From Candidatus Heimdallarchaeota archaeon (GTDB lineage: Archaea; Asgardarchaeota; Heimdallarchaeia; JABLTI01): a stretch of DNA of 64,000 nucleotides. This document shows, piece after piece, positions 43,281-53,058 of the stretch. Both the position numbers and the translations under genes were made by a program. The notes under the pieces were generated by a model, which was not told the DNA's origin, ran no database searches, and saw only the letters and a program-made list of their open reading frames with translations. Each line of letters begins with the position of its first letter. Positions within the stretch are counted from its first letter, which is position 1. The stretch lies in NCBI GenBank assembly GCA_018238155.1, contig JABCTZ010000019.1, positions 30,832 through 94,831 of the forward strand. Reading direction: 5' to 3'.

Positions 43281-45389
43281 TCATATTAATTTTATAATTC
43301 CTTCTTTTTCATATTGTTTCATGATTTTTACTAATAATGGAATGCTTACTTCCCCACGCTGTTGCTTTACTTTTTCTGCTATTTCTGCTATCGTTCTTCT
43401 TCCATCTATCCAAAAAATAGCTGTCTTTACTGTTTGCATCATTTCTTTGTGATCTTTAGCAATTTTCTCATATTCCAATTGTTGTTCATAGCTTATATCT
43501 AAACGATTTAAGCTTGTTATTGGTCCTCGATATTTCTTTACTGGTATAAGCATCTCTTCTTTAGTATCCGCTGAATCTTCTTTTCCGTCTGGCTCTTTGG
43601 GTGTTATTTTTAAGCTATTTCCAAGTTTAGTTATTATCTCTTTTACTTGAACAAGCTCTTCCTTTGTTATTTTGTTGATGAGATTCTCTTCACTTTGAAT
43701 TAATGCTGTGAAATCCTCTTTGTCATCTTTCTCGGAAAGAAGTTTGGAGATTGATTTTAGTGCTAAAATTTCTCTTTCTCTTCTAAAGTCTAACATGCCT
43801 TCCAATTTAATCAAATAGTCATAAAGTAGATTTCCTCTTTTTTCCTGATTAACCTCTTTTTGTAATTTTTCCATCAAGCTACTGGTATATTCTCTACTGA
43901 ATTTTATTAGCCGTTCTCTACCTTTACTGCCAACTTCTTGAACAATCCATATTATTTCAGAATAACCAGCATTGGCAATAAAATAACAATAAGTTCCAAC
44001 AATAGAACCTACAATATCCAACATATCTGTTGAAATTTTATCAAGTGTATCCTCTCCGGTGTGATAATATCTGTCTGGCCATTGTATTAGCATAGGCGTT
44101 CCAATACCAATATCTGGAAAACCGAGTATTGCGTGGTCTGATCCACCAGAGAATGGTTGATCGTTTGCATTTTTGAAAGTAGCAATGGAACCCGTCTCAG
44201 TGAAGTTTGTTACTTCTTTTCCCCTTCTATGTAAAATAGCACTAAGAACCTCATTTACATAAGAGGGGCAGGCATCGTGTGTCCGCTCCATAACTAATGT
44301 ACGCCCACCACCGATAGATTGATCCGCGCCAACCATATCTGTGTTCAGTGCAGCAACAAAATTCTCTATTTTCTTTTCATTACTTGCTAAATAACAAAAG
44401 GTTCCAGTAAATTCTGCCATTAACAAAAACCTAATGCTTCTTTTTGGTTTTTCTAATTTTCCGCTTTCAATAAGGGAATTTAGTGTTCTGGCAATTTCAA
44501 TAAGTGTTCCACAACCTGAGGCATTGTCTACTGCTCCTGGTTTTGGATGACAAAGGTGAGCAACAGCAAGAATTTCTTGACCTTTAATTTTACCTGGAAT
44601 TGTGAAATCGACTACTTCCATTTCTCCATCGTAAAAACTCGCATCTATCTTTGCATGTAGTTTCACATGTTTCTGTTTTTTTCCTTCTTTTTTTGTTTCT
44701 TTATCAATATTTTTTATTAGATTTCTAAGCTGATTACCTTGTTCTGATGAGAGAACAAAACCAAATGCATCTCCTTCATCTCCCTCTGTTCCATACCAAA
44801 ATGATGTGTACCTACGTGCAGTAGGAAAGTTCTCTCTTGTTCTTACAGGTGGTAATTCACTCACCAAATCGTAAATAATACCCGCTGCACCAAGTTTATT
44901 TATAGCAAGTAATCGTATTTTTTTCAAATCTGGGTCATCAGTCAGAATGAATTTATTCTTTATATCATATTTTTTCATTTCATTTTCGGATAATCCTTTA
45001 GGGAGAATTATTACTTCGGCTGATATTCCCTCTTCACCAGTTGCTTTTGAGCGTTGAATAACTGAACAAGGACTTTCAAAGAATCGGCATAGAATCTTTG
45101 CTTTATTTGTAGGTTCTACAAGCTCAAGTGAAGCTGATTTTATACTCCATTCTTTTGGTACCGGACATCCCCAATATTTGTTATTACCTTTTGCAGGATA
45201 TTTATGAATTTTAACAAATGGAATTGAATGCTCTTTTAGTTTCTTATTACAAAATTCAGCTGCCTCTCGAAAACCCGGCGAGGATTGTATGCGATGAAAA
45301 TTAGCTATTCCCCCGATAAGCTCTTTAGCATTTTTCCCTGAGAATTCTTTTGAAATTTCGGTTAAGATTTTTTGAAACATTACAAACAT
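43281..45389 (-). CDS. M28-type zinc aminopeptidase-like protein with C-terminal winged-helix-like domain
   Basis: Metal-ligand motifs of the M28 peptidase fold are visible in order: AHLCHPKPGAVDNASG (His, Asp), LLMAEFTGT (Glu), NTDMVGAD (Asp) and PFSGGSDHAILG (His). An inserted domain (about residues 60-260) resembles a PA/lid region. After the peptidase core come a helical segment and YRGPITSLNRLDIS, then a winged-helix-like end IFWIDGRRTIAEIAEKV. Length 702 is large for M28. No signal peptide is evident, so the protein is probably cytoplasmic. A decayed paralogue lies at 35.4-35.9 kb on the same strand. Confidence 0.8.
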   Translation of the reverse strand: MFVMFQKILTEISKEFSGKNAKELIGGIANFHRIQSSPGFREAAEFCNKKLKEHSIPFVKIHKYPAKGNNKYWGCPVPKEWSIKSASLELVEPTNKAKILCRFFESPCSVIQRSKATGEEGISAEVIILPKGLSENEMKKYDIKNKFILTDDPDLKKIRLLAINKLGAAGIIYDLVSELPPVRTRENFPTARRYTSFWYGTEGDEGDAFGFVLSSEQGNQLRNLIKNIDKETKKEGKKQKHVKLHAKIDASFYDGEMEVVDFTIPGKIKGQEILAVAHLCHPKPGAVDNASGCGTLIEIARTLNSLIESGKLEKPKRSIRFLLMAEFTGTFCYLASNEKKIENFVAALNTDMVGADQSIGGGRTLVMERTHDACPSYVNEVLSAILHRRGKEVTNFTETGSIATFKNANDQPFSGGSDHAILGFPDIGIGTPMLIQWPDRYYHTGEDTLDKISTDMLDIVGSIVGTYCYFIANAGYSEIIWIVQEVGSKGRERLIKFSREYTSSLMEKLQKEVNQEKRGNLLYDYLIKLEGMLDFRREREILALKSISKLLSEKDDKEDFTALIQSEENLINKITKEELVQVKEIITKLGNSLKITPKEPDGKEDSADTKEEMLIPVKKYRGPITSLNRLDISYEQQLEYEKIAKDHKEMMQTVKTAIFWIDGRRTIAEIAEKVKQQRGEVSIPLLVKIMKQYEKEGIIKLI

Positions 45390-45518
45390 ACTGTTACTTT
45401 ACTGTATAAACCTTTTTTACGAAAACATCCACAAATATTATTATATTTTAAATCATTGTAGTGCAAGAACAAATCTATCTACTATATGATATTTTGATAG
45501 AAAAAGAGAGTGTATTAG

Positions 45519-46790
45519 TTGAATGAAACAGAATTCCCTTTGAAACCATTACCTGAGAGAGACGATCTCTATTTTCCAGATCTAGATTTGAATATTTCTA
45601 AAGTCGTACCTACAGCCTTGTCCTTATTAGGAATGGATTTTGATACAAGCAAATTACTGAATAAATATTTGGAACGAAAAGAAGGTTGGAAAACTATTAA
45701 AAGTTCGAAAATATCAAAGGTTGTGGTTCTTGTTTTAGATGCTTTGGGTTTTGAATCCTTTAAGCGTTATTCCTTATTGCTTAAGAATTGTTATAAAAGA
45801 AACGGTGTTGCTATTTCTTCTGTATTTCCAACGATTACAAGCACCTGTATGGTTACAATTCATCAAGGATCAATGCCAATAAAACATGGTATTGTAGGAC
45901 AAAAAATACGTTTTACTGAGATTGGCACTATTGTTGATACTTTGACCCTAAGAACAAAAGATACTCGTTTTGGTAATCTTGAAACTGCCGGTGTTAAGGT
46001 TAAAAATTTTCTCTGGGAAGATTTTCTTCTAAATGATAATAGTCCAATCATTAGTATAGATTTGATAGAAAATCACATAGCAAATACTGGTCTATCTCAT
46101 TTGTTGCATGAACATCCTCATTCTATTGGATATTCCAGCCATGTTGATTGTTTTGCCGCTGCTAAAAGAATTCTAGAAACACCTGTAAATCGTCCTCTGT
46201 TTTTAAAAATCTATATTGGATCAATTGATAGTATCTCTCATAGATATACTACTGACAGTCATGTATTAGAGGACGAAATTAGAAGTATTGAAGAGATATT
46301 ATTCAAGTTCTTCGAACGATTAGACTCTCAAATTGCTTCAGAAACGGCTATTTTTATAACCGCTGATCATGGACAAGAAAATTTAACTCCTGAAAAGAAA
46401 ATAGTGGTCACAGAAGAAGAGGAGGATTATTTGAAAAACTTGCTTGAATCAAGAGGAAGAAGCGGGAGGGTAGTTCATTTGTTTTCTCGACCTGGAAAAC
46501 ACGAAGCGGTTGTTCAATGGTTTAAAGTTAAAATTGGTGATAATGGTGTTGTCCTTACTCCTAACATGTACCCTGATTTTATGGGTGAGGGTGCTAATTC
46601 TTCAAAAGTAATAGACCGTATTGGTGATGTTCAAGTGGTGTTGGGTAAAAATGCTTCAATATTCTTTGGTCATTCTGGTGATTATGATACGACATTCCAT
46701 TTAGGTTTAAATGCAACTCATGGCTCATTAAGCAGAGATGAATTAATTGTTCCACTATTATTTGGAAGAATAGCTGATTTTGTAAAATAA
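45519..46790 (+). CDS. Alkaline-phosphatase-superfamily phosphodiesterase/pyrophosphatase-like protein
   Basis: The pattern VVVLVLDALGFESF (metal Asp), FPTITSTCMVTIHQGSMP (nucleophilic Thr and following helix) and FITADHGQENL (Asp-His pair) is typical of type I phosphodiesterase/nucleotide pyrophosphatases in the alkaline phosphatase superfamily. A final GHSGDYDTTFHLGLNATHG supplies the last metal His. At 423 residues without signal peptide it is predicted cytoplasmic. Substrate is not identifiable. Translation starts at TTG 45519. Confidence 0.8.
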   Translation: MNETEFPLKPLPERDDLYFPDLDLNISKVVPTALSLLGMDFDTSKLLNKYLERKEGWKTIKSSKISKVVVLVLDALGFESFKRYSLLLKNCYKRNGVAISSVFPTITSTCMVTIHQGSMPIKHGIVGQKIRFTEIGTIVDTLTLRTKDTRFGNLETAGVKVKNFLWEDFLLNDNSPIISIDLIENHIANTGLSHLLHEHPHSIGYSSHVDCFAAAKRILETPVNRPLFLKIYIGSIDSISHRYTTDSHVLEDEIRSIEEILFKFFERLDSQIASETAIFITADHGQENLTPEKKIVVTEEEEDYLKNLLESRGRSGRVVHLFSRPGKHEAVVQWFKVKIGDNGVVLTPNMYPDFMGEGANSSKVIDRIGDVQVVLGKNASIFFGHSGDYDTTFHLGLNATHGSLSRDELIVPLLFGRIADFVK

Positions 46791-46814
46791 TGAAAAGAAA
46801 GAAAAAGGATTAAC

Positions 46815-46843
46815 CACGGTCGATTCCTATTTCGTCAACCGTG
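46815..46843. terminator. Bidirectional hairpin between convergent genes
   Basis: CACGGT (46815-46820) pairs with ACCGTG (46838-46843) with further partial pairing inside. It lies between the convergent phosphodiesterase and Alba genes. Confidence 0.35.
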
Positions 46844-46860
46844 CAATTTGGGGAGAAAAC

Positions 46861-47154
46861 CTATTTCTTTTTGCTAATAGTAATCTCAATTGCTGAGACA
46901 TTAGCTGTTCCACCTTCGCGTCGTTCAATTTTCTCAGTGCTAATTTCAATTTTCTTAATTTGAGCATCTGTTACGAATCGATGACGAATAATTTCAGCAG
47001 TATCAACAGCACGGCTAATAGCACGCCCTCTTGCTTTCAAAATTAAATCTTGATTGCCTTCGTTCAGTTGAGTAATACAAGCGAGAACGTAGGACATAAC
47101 GGTTTTAGAGCCAATGAATACAACATTGGGTTCGGATGCTTTGGATTTTGACAT
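46861..47154 (-). CDS. albA: Alba DNA/RNA-binding chromatin protein
   Basis: The 97-residue protein matches Alba: [39 protein letters not shown] (the basic RNA/DNA-binding segment) and an end strand [10 protein letters not shown]. Alba is an abundant archaeal chromatin protein that also binds RNA. AGGTGA upstream of the ATG gives a good ribosome site. It is followed on the same strand, further upstream, by the four-CBS protein gene. Confidence 0.92.
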   Translation of the reverse strand: MSKSKASEPNVVFIGSKTVMSYVLACITQLNEGNQDLILKARGRAISRAVDTAEIIRHRFVTDAQIKKIEISTEKIERREGGTANVSAIEITISKKK

Positions 47155-47283
47155 TGTAGAATCACCTAAGTAGTCGATGTGTTATTTGTGATTGTCAATC
47201 AACCAGCTTATGAAAATATATCTTTTTCTGTTGGTTTAGTTGATTTTAAGAAAAAAATAGCTAAAAAACAAGATGAATATCAC

Positions 47284-48126
47284 TTATTCATCTTTTCCTG
47301 CGTAAGCTTTCAATAAATCAAAATCACGTATCATGCCAATGATATCTCCTTTTGAATTGATAACTGGCATTTGGTAAAGGGCCATTCGTCTCATCTTCTT
47401 TGCCACATCACTAAGAGTAGCTTTACTGAAGGTGGTAACAACTTCTTTGGTCATGATTTCTTTTAATGGTGTACTTGGCAAAGTCAAATCTTTTGTATGG
47501 ATAATAATAGTTGAAACAGCGTCCCAACTTCCTTCTTTTCCTTCACCAGTAGTATTATCACTTCTTTTTTCGCTGCTCACAGCTTCAAAGAATTTAACAA
47601 AATCAACTACAGTGATTATACCAACCATTGCTGCTTTATCGTCAAAAACTAATGCTGATTCTGCTTCAGCAAAGGCCATCATTTTCTGAGCAACTGGTAA
47701 TGGAGTTTCTTGCCATATACTTAAAACGGAACTGGACATGTATTCTTCAATTGTTTTTTCAGAAGATGTTATTGCAATTACTTTAGCAATTATATCTCCA
47801 ATAGTAATCATTCCAATAAATCCTCTGGAGTTTATCACCGGCATTTGTCTGAAATCATTTTCAGTCATTATTTTGATTGCTTCTGAAATTGCTGTTTTTG
47901 GAGAAATTGTCCTTGGATTTTTCGTCATTAAAAGTGCTAATTGGGTTTCAGATGGTTTACTTACAATATCAGTTTCGGTAATAATTCCAACCACTTGTTT
48001 TGTACCTTCTTTTAAAACGGGAAAACTGGTTATTTCATGTTCTCGTATTAATTCAAATAAATCATCTCTTGAACCTGGAACTATAGCACATACCGGATCA
48101 GTAGTCATTACATCTTGGACTTTCAA
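47284..48126 (-). CDS. Four-CBS-domain protein
   Basis: Four CBS units are visible: VMTTDPVCAIVPGSRDD with VVGIITETDIV; LMTKNPRTISPKTAISEAI with FIGMITIGDII; YMSSSVLSIWQETPLPVAQ with MVGIITVVDFV; and IMTKEVVTTFSKATLSDVA with IIGMIRDFDLL. Each pair of CBS units forms a Bateman module that binds adenosine nucleotides or related ligands. There is no attached enzyme domain, so it probably acts as a stand-alone sensor. Translation starts at TTG 48126 with GGAGG upstream. Confidence 0.88.
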   Translation of the reverse strand: MKVQDVMTTDPVCAIVPGSRDDLFELIREHEITSFPVLKEGTKQVVGIITETDIVSKPSETQLALLMTKNPRTISPKTAISEAIKIMTENDFRQMPVINSRGFIGMITIGDIIAKVIAITSSEKTIEEYMSSSVLSIWQETPLPVAQKMMAFAEAESALVFDDKAAMVGIITVVDFVKFFEAVSSEKRSDNTTGEGKEGSWDAVSTIIIHTKDLTLPSTPLKEIMTKEVVTTFSKATLSDVAKKMRRMALYQMPVINSKGDIIGMIRDFDLLKAYAGKDE

Positions 48127-48272
48127 ATTGGCACATCCTCCGTTGATTTGTTTTTATTTACCTCTGAGAATGATAAAAATATCATAACTTATGTGAACTA
48201 TATTTTAGCTCTTAAAAAGAGTTTTTACACTCTTTACATAGTTATTTGCTTTCCTATCTAATAAACTTCTCA

Positions 48273-49298
48273 TTAACATACACGTGGTATCTGTTCACCA
48301 ATAGGCTTTTCAATTATTCTGTGACCACCGACAAGTGTTTTTGATATCACATATCCTGGTCGTTCTTCTCGGACTTCACCAATTATTGCTGCTGCTTCTC
48401 CATGTGGTACTTTTTTTATTGCTTCTAAAATCTCGACTGCTTTATCTGCTTTGACGCCAATGATTACTCTGCCTTCACAAGTAACACCTAGAGGTTCTAA
48501 TCCTAGCATTTCGCTCGCAGCATTTACAGCAGGTTTGATTGGTATTTTCTCATCTTCAACCCAAATACTCACTTTCGATTTTTCTGCTAATTCATTTAAT
48601 GCAGAAGCTAATCCTCCTCGAGTAGGATCTTTCATTGAAATTACTCCACCTATTTCTAATGCGGTATTTACAATATCTTGAACTGATGCAACATCTGAGA
48701 TCAATTCCGTATCAAATGAAATTCCTTCTCTGCCTGCCATTAATGCAATTCCATGATCACCAACAGTTCCGGAGACAATTATTTTATCACCAGGCTTCAA
48801 ATTTGAATCCCTAATATCTAAATTATCGTCTTCAATAATGCCAATACCAGAAGTAATAACCACAATTTGATCTAAGGTTCCTTTTGGCATTACTTTAGTA
48901 TCTCCCGCGATAATTGCAACATTTGTTTGTTTTGCGGTTTCCGCCATTGAATCTACGATTCTCTGTAAATCCTTAATAGCAAATCCTTCCTCTATAATCA
49001 AGCTTGAAAGTATAGCAATGGGTCTTCCTCCCATAACACAAATATCATTTACGGTTCCCGTTATTGCTAGCTGCCCAAGGTCTCCACCTGGAAAGAAAAT
49101 TGGATGAACTGTATGTCCATCAATGGATGTAACTATTCGTTTATCTCCTATTTGAATAGTTGCTCCATCATCTTTTTCATCAAGACCAATGCCATCACCA
49201 ACTTTTCTTAAAGAGATGTTTTTCATAATAAGCTCTAAAAGCTCATCCATTTTTGTTCCGCCAGCACCATGGGCAATATCAATATGTTCCGGTAACAT
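48273..49298 (-). CDS. hypE: Hydrogenase maturation factor HypE
   Basis: HypE dehydrates the carbamoyl group on its C-terminal cysteine to a cyanide ligand for the [NiFe] hydrogenase active site. The sequence starts EHIDIAHGAGGTKMDELL, carries the ATP-binding PurM-type blocks (TSIDGHTVHPIFFPGG, IIAGDTKVMPKG, KDPTRGGLASALNELAEKS) and ends in IPRVC, the cyanide-bearing Cys motif. The frame continues upstream to an ATG at 49397, but the family starts at about the MLPEHID Met at 49298. This gene implies a [NiFe] hydrogenase elsewhere in the genome. Confidence 0.92.
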   Translation of the reverse strand: MLPEHIDIAHGAGGTKMDELLELIMKNISLRKVGDGIGLDEKDDGATIQIGDKRIVTSIDGHTVHPIFFPGGDLGQLAITGTVNDICVMGGRPIAILSSLIIEEGFAIKDLQRIVDSMAETAKQTNVAIIAGDTKVMPKGTLDQIVVITSGIGIIEDDNLDIRDSNLKPGDKIIVSGTVGDHGIALMAGREGISFDTELISDVASVQDIVNTALEIGGVISMKDPTRGGLASALNELAEKSKVSIWVEDEKIPIKPAVNAASEMLGLEPLGVTCEGRVIIGVKADKAVEILEAIKKVPHGEAAAIIGEVREERPGYVISKTLVGGHRIIEKPIGEQIPRVC

Positions 49299-49422
49299 TT
49301 TCTTCAGCTCGAGAATACTCAACATCCAAATGGATTTTGGAGTATAATAAATGGGTATAGATTCCTTCATATATTTAGAATTAGTGATTTTTTTCATATA
49401 TAAAGAGTCGAAAATTTGACTA

Positions 49423-49432
49423 AACTTTTTAA
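49423..49432 (+). promoter_or_regulatory. TATA-like element of the parvulin gene
   Basis: AACTTTTTAA lies about 50 nt before the ATG at 49476, and GGTGA follows 11 nt before that ATG. Confidence 0.35.
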
Positions 49433-49475
49433 TCGGAAAATATTCTCAGTAATAAGAAAATACTTGGTGAATTAT

Positions 49476-49766
49476 ATGAGTAAAATAAAAGCATCCCATA
49501 TTTTAGTTCCAAAACAAGGACAAGCACAAGAAATACTTAATCAGTTGCAATCAGTTCCAACTGGAAGAAGAGCTGATCTCTTCAAAAAACTAGCTAAGAG
49601 TAAATCTACTTGTTCTTCTGCAAAAAAAGGTGGTAGTCTTGGTTCCTTTGGTCGCGGTCAAATGGTTAGAGAATTCGATAAAGCTGTCTTTGCTTTAGAA
49701 GTAGGTCAAATGTCTGGTTTAGTTAAAACAAAGTTTGGCTATCATATCATTTTACGGACCGGATAG
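49476..49766 (+). CDS. Parvulin-type (PpiC) peptidyl-prolyl isomerase
   Basis: The 96-residue protein is a single parvulin domain: IKASHILVPKQGQAQEILNQ, LAKSKSTCSSAKKGGSLGSF, GRGQMVREFDKAVFALE and VKTKFGYHIILR are the family blocks, including the conserved first and last histidines. It has no signal peptide, so it is a cytoplasmic folding helper, like small archaeal parvulins. ATG 49476 is chosen because GGTGA precedes it by 6 nt; an in-frame TTG at 49416 adds an unsupported tail. Confidence 0.9.
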   Translation: MSKIKASHILVPKQGQAQEILNQLQSVPTGRRADLFKKLAKSKSTCSSAKKGGSLGSFGRGQMVREFDKAVFALEVGQMSGLVKTKFGYHIILRTG

Positions 49767-49818
49767 GTTCTTGTCTTTTGACACTCTTCTTTTTTTTCTC
49801 TTATGCGAAATTGACTTG

Positions 49819-50031
49819 TTAGTTGTTAGCTTTAAACCAATGAACACAATTAACTGGGCAATCATCAATCACTTTTTGAACTGCAGCTGGTTTCGCATTA
49901 GTTGGTCCATACACTTCAGATATACCTTCTGGTGTTAACCTGAAAACCTCTGGAAGGGATAAAGTGCAAAGACCACATCCAGCACACTCATAACGATTTA
50001 TTCGTGGTACTTTAATCATCATTATAATCAT
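49819..50031 (-). CDS. Small single-cluster ferredoxin
   Basis: The product of at most 70 residues has CAGCGLCTLSLPEVF near the start and DDCPVNCVHW near the end, the CxxCxxC...CP pattern of one [4Fe-4S] (or [3Fe-4S]) cluster. Between them is the acidic GISEVYGP loop common in such ferredoxins. It would be an electron carrier, possibly for oxidoreductases or hydrogenase-linked reactions. Three in-frame ATGs (50031, 50022, 50019) make the exact start uncertain. It converges on the parvulin gene. Confidence 0.85.
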   Translation of the reverse strand: MIIMMIKVPRINRYECAGCGLCTLSLPEVFRLTPEGISEVYGPTNAKPAAVQKVIDDCPVNCVHWFKANN

Positions 50032-50148
50032 CTTAGAGAAGTTTCTTGATATAGATTGAGAAGGTCTTTATTTTTCTTTTGCCTACAATTAATTACTGAA
50101 TATTGTGATTTAAAATGAAAAAAATAAGGTGGAAAGAAGAATTCTTCC

Positions 50149-50170
50149 CAAACAATGAAAAAATTGTTTG
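50149..50170 (-). terminator. Hairpin terminator of the OppD-like gene
   Basis: CAAACAAT (50149-50156) and ATTGTTTG (50163-50170) form an 8-bp stem just beyond the stop at 50180, with an A/T-only loop. Confidence 0.45.
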
Positions 50171-50179
50171 ATTATTCTC

Positions 50180-51334
50180 CTATTCTAGGTTTTCCTTACC
50201 TCGTTTGAATGCTTTTGTCATTTTCTTTCCTAACCCTTTCTGTTCAATAATTTCCATTTGATCGTGCTGATATAATTCACGCATTTTTGCAGTATATTCT
50301 TCAACTTCAGCAATTGGATATTTAGTGAATAAGTGACAGCGAACTGTATGTTGAGGTGCTACTTGTCTTAGTAATGGAATATCAGTTTTACATAATTCCA
50401 TTGTGTGAGAACACCTTGGATGGAATCGACAACCAGGGGGAGGAGTGATTAAACTTGGAATAGAACCAGGAATAATAGTTAACTCATCATCCTTTCTTGT
50501 CTCAGGTTTTGGAATTGCGCCTAATAAAGCAATAGTGTAAGGATGCATTGGATTCTTGAACAATTCAATGGTTGTAGCATATTCTACAATATATCCTGCG
50601 TACATAACTGTTGTATAATCACAAAGTTCTGCAATTACTCCAAGATCGTGAGTAATAAGCATAATTGACATATTGAATTCATTTCGAATTGCTTTGAAAA
50701 TGTTCAAAATTTGTGCTTGAATAGTGACGTCAAGAGCAGTTGTTGGTTCATCTGCTACAAGTAATTCTGGGTTGCATGAGAGAGCCATTGCAATCATAAC
50801 TCTTTGTCTCATACCTCCTGAGAACATAAATGGATAATCGTCAACTCGATCGGCAGCACTTGGAATTCCTACAAGATCCATAATCTTGATAGAATTTTCT
50901 CTTGCAGTTTGAAGATCAACATCTTGGTGCAATCGAATTGCCTCCATGATTTGGTCTCCAACAGTTAGTACTGGATTGAGAGAAGTCATTGGGTCTTGGA
51001 AAATCATTGCAATTTTGTTTCCTCTGATAGTTCGCATTTCTGCATCAGATTTCTTTCTAAGATCTTCACCTCTGAACCAAACTTCACCTTCAATGATTTT
51101 TCCAGGAGGGTCTGGTACAATTCCCATAACTGATAGTGCGCTTACTGATTTTCCACAACCAGATTCGCCTACAATACCAAGAGTTTTGGATTCGTAAACT
51201 TTATAGCCTACGTTTTCAAGTGCTTTTACTACGCCTTCTTCTGTAAAGAAATAAGTCCTAATACCACGGACATCTAATAAAACGCCTTCTTCTTCTGGGG
51301 GGCGTAATTCTTCTTGAAATGTCATGTCGCTCAT
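50180..51334 (-). CDS. Oligopeptide/dipeptide ABC transporter ATPase (OppD/DppD type)
   Basis: The ATPase has Walker [13 protein letters not shown], signature [20 protein letters not shown], Walker [15 protein letters not shown] and the H-loop [13 protein letters not shown]. The C-terminal oligopeptide-transporter domain follows ([15 protein letters not shown], then [17 protein letters not shown] with the cluster-forming cysteines typical of OppD/DppD). ATG 51334 has GGAG upstream and is preferred to 51367. No permease, binding protein or OppF gene is next to it, which is unusual for Opp systems. Confidence 0.92.
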   Translation of the reverse strand: MSDMTFQEELRPPEEEGVLLDVRGIRTYFFTEEGVVKALENVGYKVYESKTLGIVGESGCGKSVSALSVMGIVPDPPGKIIEGEVWFRGEDLRKKSDAEMRTIRGNKIAMIFQDPMTSLNPVLTVGDQIMEAIRLHQDVDLQTARENSIKIMDLVGIPSAADRVDDYPFMFSGGMRQRVMIAMALSCNPELLVADEPTTALDVTIQAQILNIFKAIRNEFNMSIMLITHDLGVIAELCDYTTVMYAGYIVEYATTIELFKNPMHPYTIALLGAIPKPETRKDDELTIIPGSIPSLITPPPGCRFHPRCSHTMELCKTDIPLLRQVAPQHTVRCHLFTKYPIAEVEEYTAKMRELYQHDQMEIIEQKGLGKKMTKAFKRGKENLE

Positions 51335-51592
51335 TTTGTTTTTCTCCGAAACAAGTTCGTTAAGCATTCCGTCAAATATTTTTTTACTCTTATGTTCTAT
51401 TAAAGAATTTTCATCTATTTAATTTGTTACTATTAGTTTGTGGTTTTACTCGCGAATTTAGTCAAATTAAACAGACTTCTTCACTTAATTTTTTTATTAA
51501 GCAGTTTCTATTATAAAATCAAATTTAAAATTGTTATGTTTGTTCTGTGGTTTCACTTTTTAAGTATATTAGCTGAAGAAACAGTTCAAGCA

Positions 51593-52288
51593 TTACTTTT
51601 CTATGTTAGAGACATTTCCATTCTTATTGAATGATATATTTTCCAGAGCAGGCTTGATAGCTCGATTCATAATCTCTGGAACGAATGCAAAGAAGATTGT
51701 ATTACTTGCTACTCGAATAGCTGTTACAGGTAAACCAATTGCTAAGCTAGCAAAATAGCTGATAAATTGTAAATCCAGAAAAATTATCATTCCAATATTT
51801 ACTAACAAATCATAGCTTAACGTAAGCAAACCACCAATGATTCCGATGAAAATTCTCCAAGAAAAGGATGAATTTGCATGAAATATTCTACTTAGCAATC
51901 CTCCACTTATTCCTACTAGAAGAAAGCCAAGAATTTTGAAAGGAAAAATGGGTAAACCAACACCAAGAAAAGCGCTGACAATAATTTCAAAAAGTATTGT
52001 AGAGAAGATTGCTTGGATAGCACCAAATTTTGGTCCTAATGTTAATCCTCCCAAGAAAATCGTTAAGGTCATTAATTCAAAGTATGGGATCCAGATAAAG
52101 GAGATTGATAATACTGGACCAAGAGCAGTAAAAATCGCCAAGATAGCTATTTTTAGTGATATTCGTTGCGGTGAATAGTCTTGCAATACTTCTTCCGTTT
52201 CAGCAATTCTATTTGAAAGCCTTTCCTCAGAAAGGTCATTGTCTTCCTCTCTGAGAGTGGTCTCTTGATTATCAATTGATTGTTGCAT
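51593..52288 (-). CDS. ECF-type transporter S-component
   Basis: After a 40-residue charged cytoplasmic start come six hydrophobic segments with small-residue-rich loops (FLGGLTLGPKFGAIQAIFSTI, FPFKILGFLLVGISGGLLS) characteristic of ECF S-components that bind a vitamin or vitamin precursor. The shared energizing module (EcfA/EcfT) is not encoded here. The two upstream genes encode exported proteins, one of them DUF4430, a domain related to the cobalamin-binding fold of transcobalamin. A cobalamin or related corrin ligand is therefore suggested but not shown. Confidence 0.75.
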   Translation of the reverse strand: MQQSIDNQETTLREEDNDLSEERLSNRIAETEEVLQDYSPQRISLKIAILAIFTALGPVLSISFIWIPYFELMTLTIFLGGLTLGPKFGAIQAIFSTILFEIIVSAFLGVGLPIFPFKILGFLLVGISGGLLSRIFHANSSFSWRIFIGIIGGLLTLSYDLLVNIGMIIFLDLQFISYFASLAIGLPVTAIRVASNTIFFAFVPEIMNRAIKPALENISFNKNGNVSNIEK

Positions 52289-52295
52289 TCAAGTA

Positions 52296-53045
52296 TCAAC
52301 TTCTTCTTCGATTTATCTTCAAAGTAAGGGTTAGTAATGATATTGATACTAAGAAACATATTAGTCCGGGTTGTGGTACACTGGGTGTAATTGAAGGAAG
52401 TGGTATTGATGAACTACTCAAGTGTATTTCCAAATTAAACCCAAATGCGCTTGTTTTTCCAAAAACAAGAACACCAGTTTCTATTTCATATACTAATTCT
52501 GTTTGTTGTGAACTATCATTGAGTTTGAATTTGACTGTGCTAACTTCCTTTCCAAGAATAGTGGCTTTCGAATCTGTGTCAATAGTGATGTTAACGTTAG
52601 CACTAAAGGGAGTAACTTCTCCTAATGTCATCCAATCTTTCTCAAGAGAAATTAGTCCTCCAACCCAAGGATAATAAGAAAATGCTAAGTTTGTACCAAT
52701 TGCATGATCATTGGTCGCCAATGATAAATTACCCATATTCAAACTTCCTTTAGTGTAATCTTTGTTTTCAATTTGGATAACATCATTAACATTGTATGAT
52801 ATCTCATCATTAATATTTGCATGCCAATTTGCAATTGTAAACCATAACGTGCTATTAATCCATATATTTGTACCAGTGGATATATCATCTATCACCCAGC
52901 TGAAACTTTCTCCTGGATATAATACAACAGGTAAACTTCCTGAAGCGAATTTTTGATTGTTTGTTAAACCAAAAGTCATTTGTAACAATATAATAACAAA
53001 AAAAATTTTGCTAATTCTCAGTGTTCTTTTTGATGGATAAGACAT
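52296..53045 (-). CDS. Secreted, C-terminally anchored protein of unknown function
   Basis: The 249-residue protein has a signal peptide (about 11-27), a beta-rich extracellular domain with many Asn/Thr sites (NISTGTN-like runs, SLNMGNLSLATNDH) and a C-terminal helix followed by RRR (PGLICFLVSISLLTLTLKIN). It lies between the DUF4430 gene and the S-component gene with gaps of 13 and 7 nt, so it belongs to the same operon and may be a surface component of the same uptake system. I do not recognise the domain. Confidence 0.6.
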   Translation of the reverse strand: MSYPSKRTLRISKIFFVIILLQMTFGLTNNQKFASGSLPVVLYPGESFSWVIDDISTGTNIWINSTLWFTIANWHANINDEISYNVNDVIQIENKDYTKGSLNMGNLSLATNDHAIGTNLAFSYYPWVGGLISLEKDWMTLGEVTPFSANVNITIDTDSKATILGKEVSTVKFKLNDSSQQTELVYEIETGVLVFGKTSAFGFNLEIHLSSSSIPLPSITPSVPQPGLICFLVSISLLTLTLKINRRRS

Positions 53046-53058
53046 TTTTCTTCCTCTA

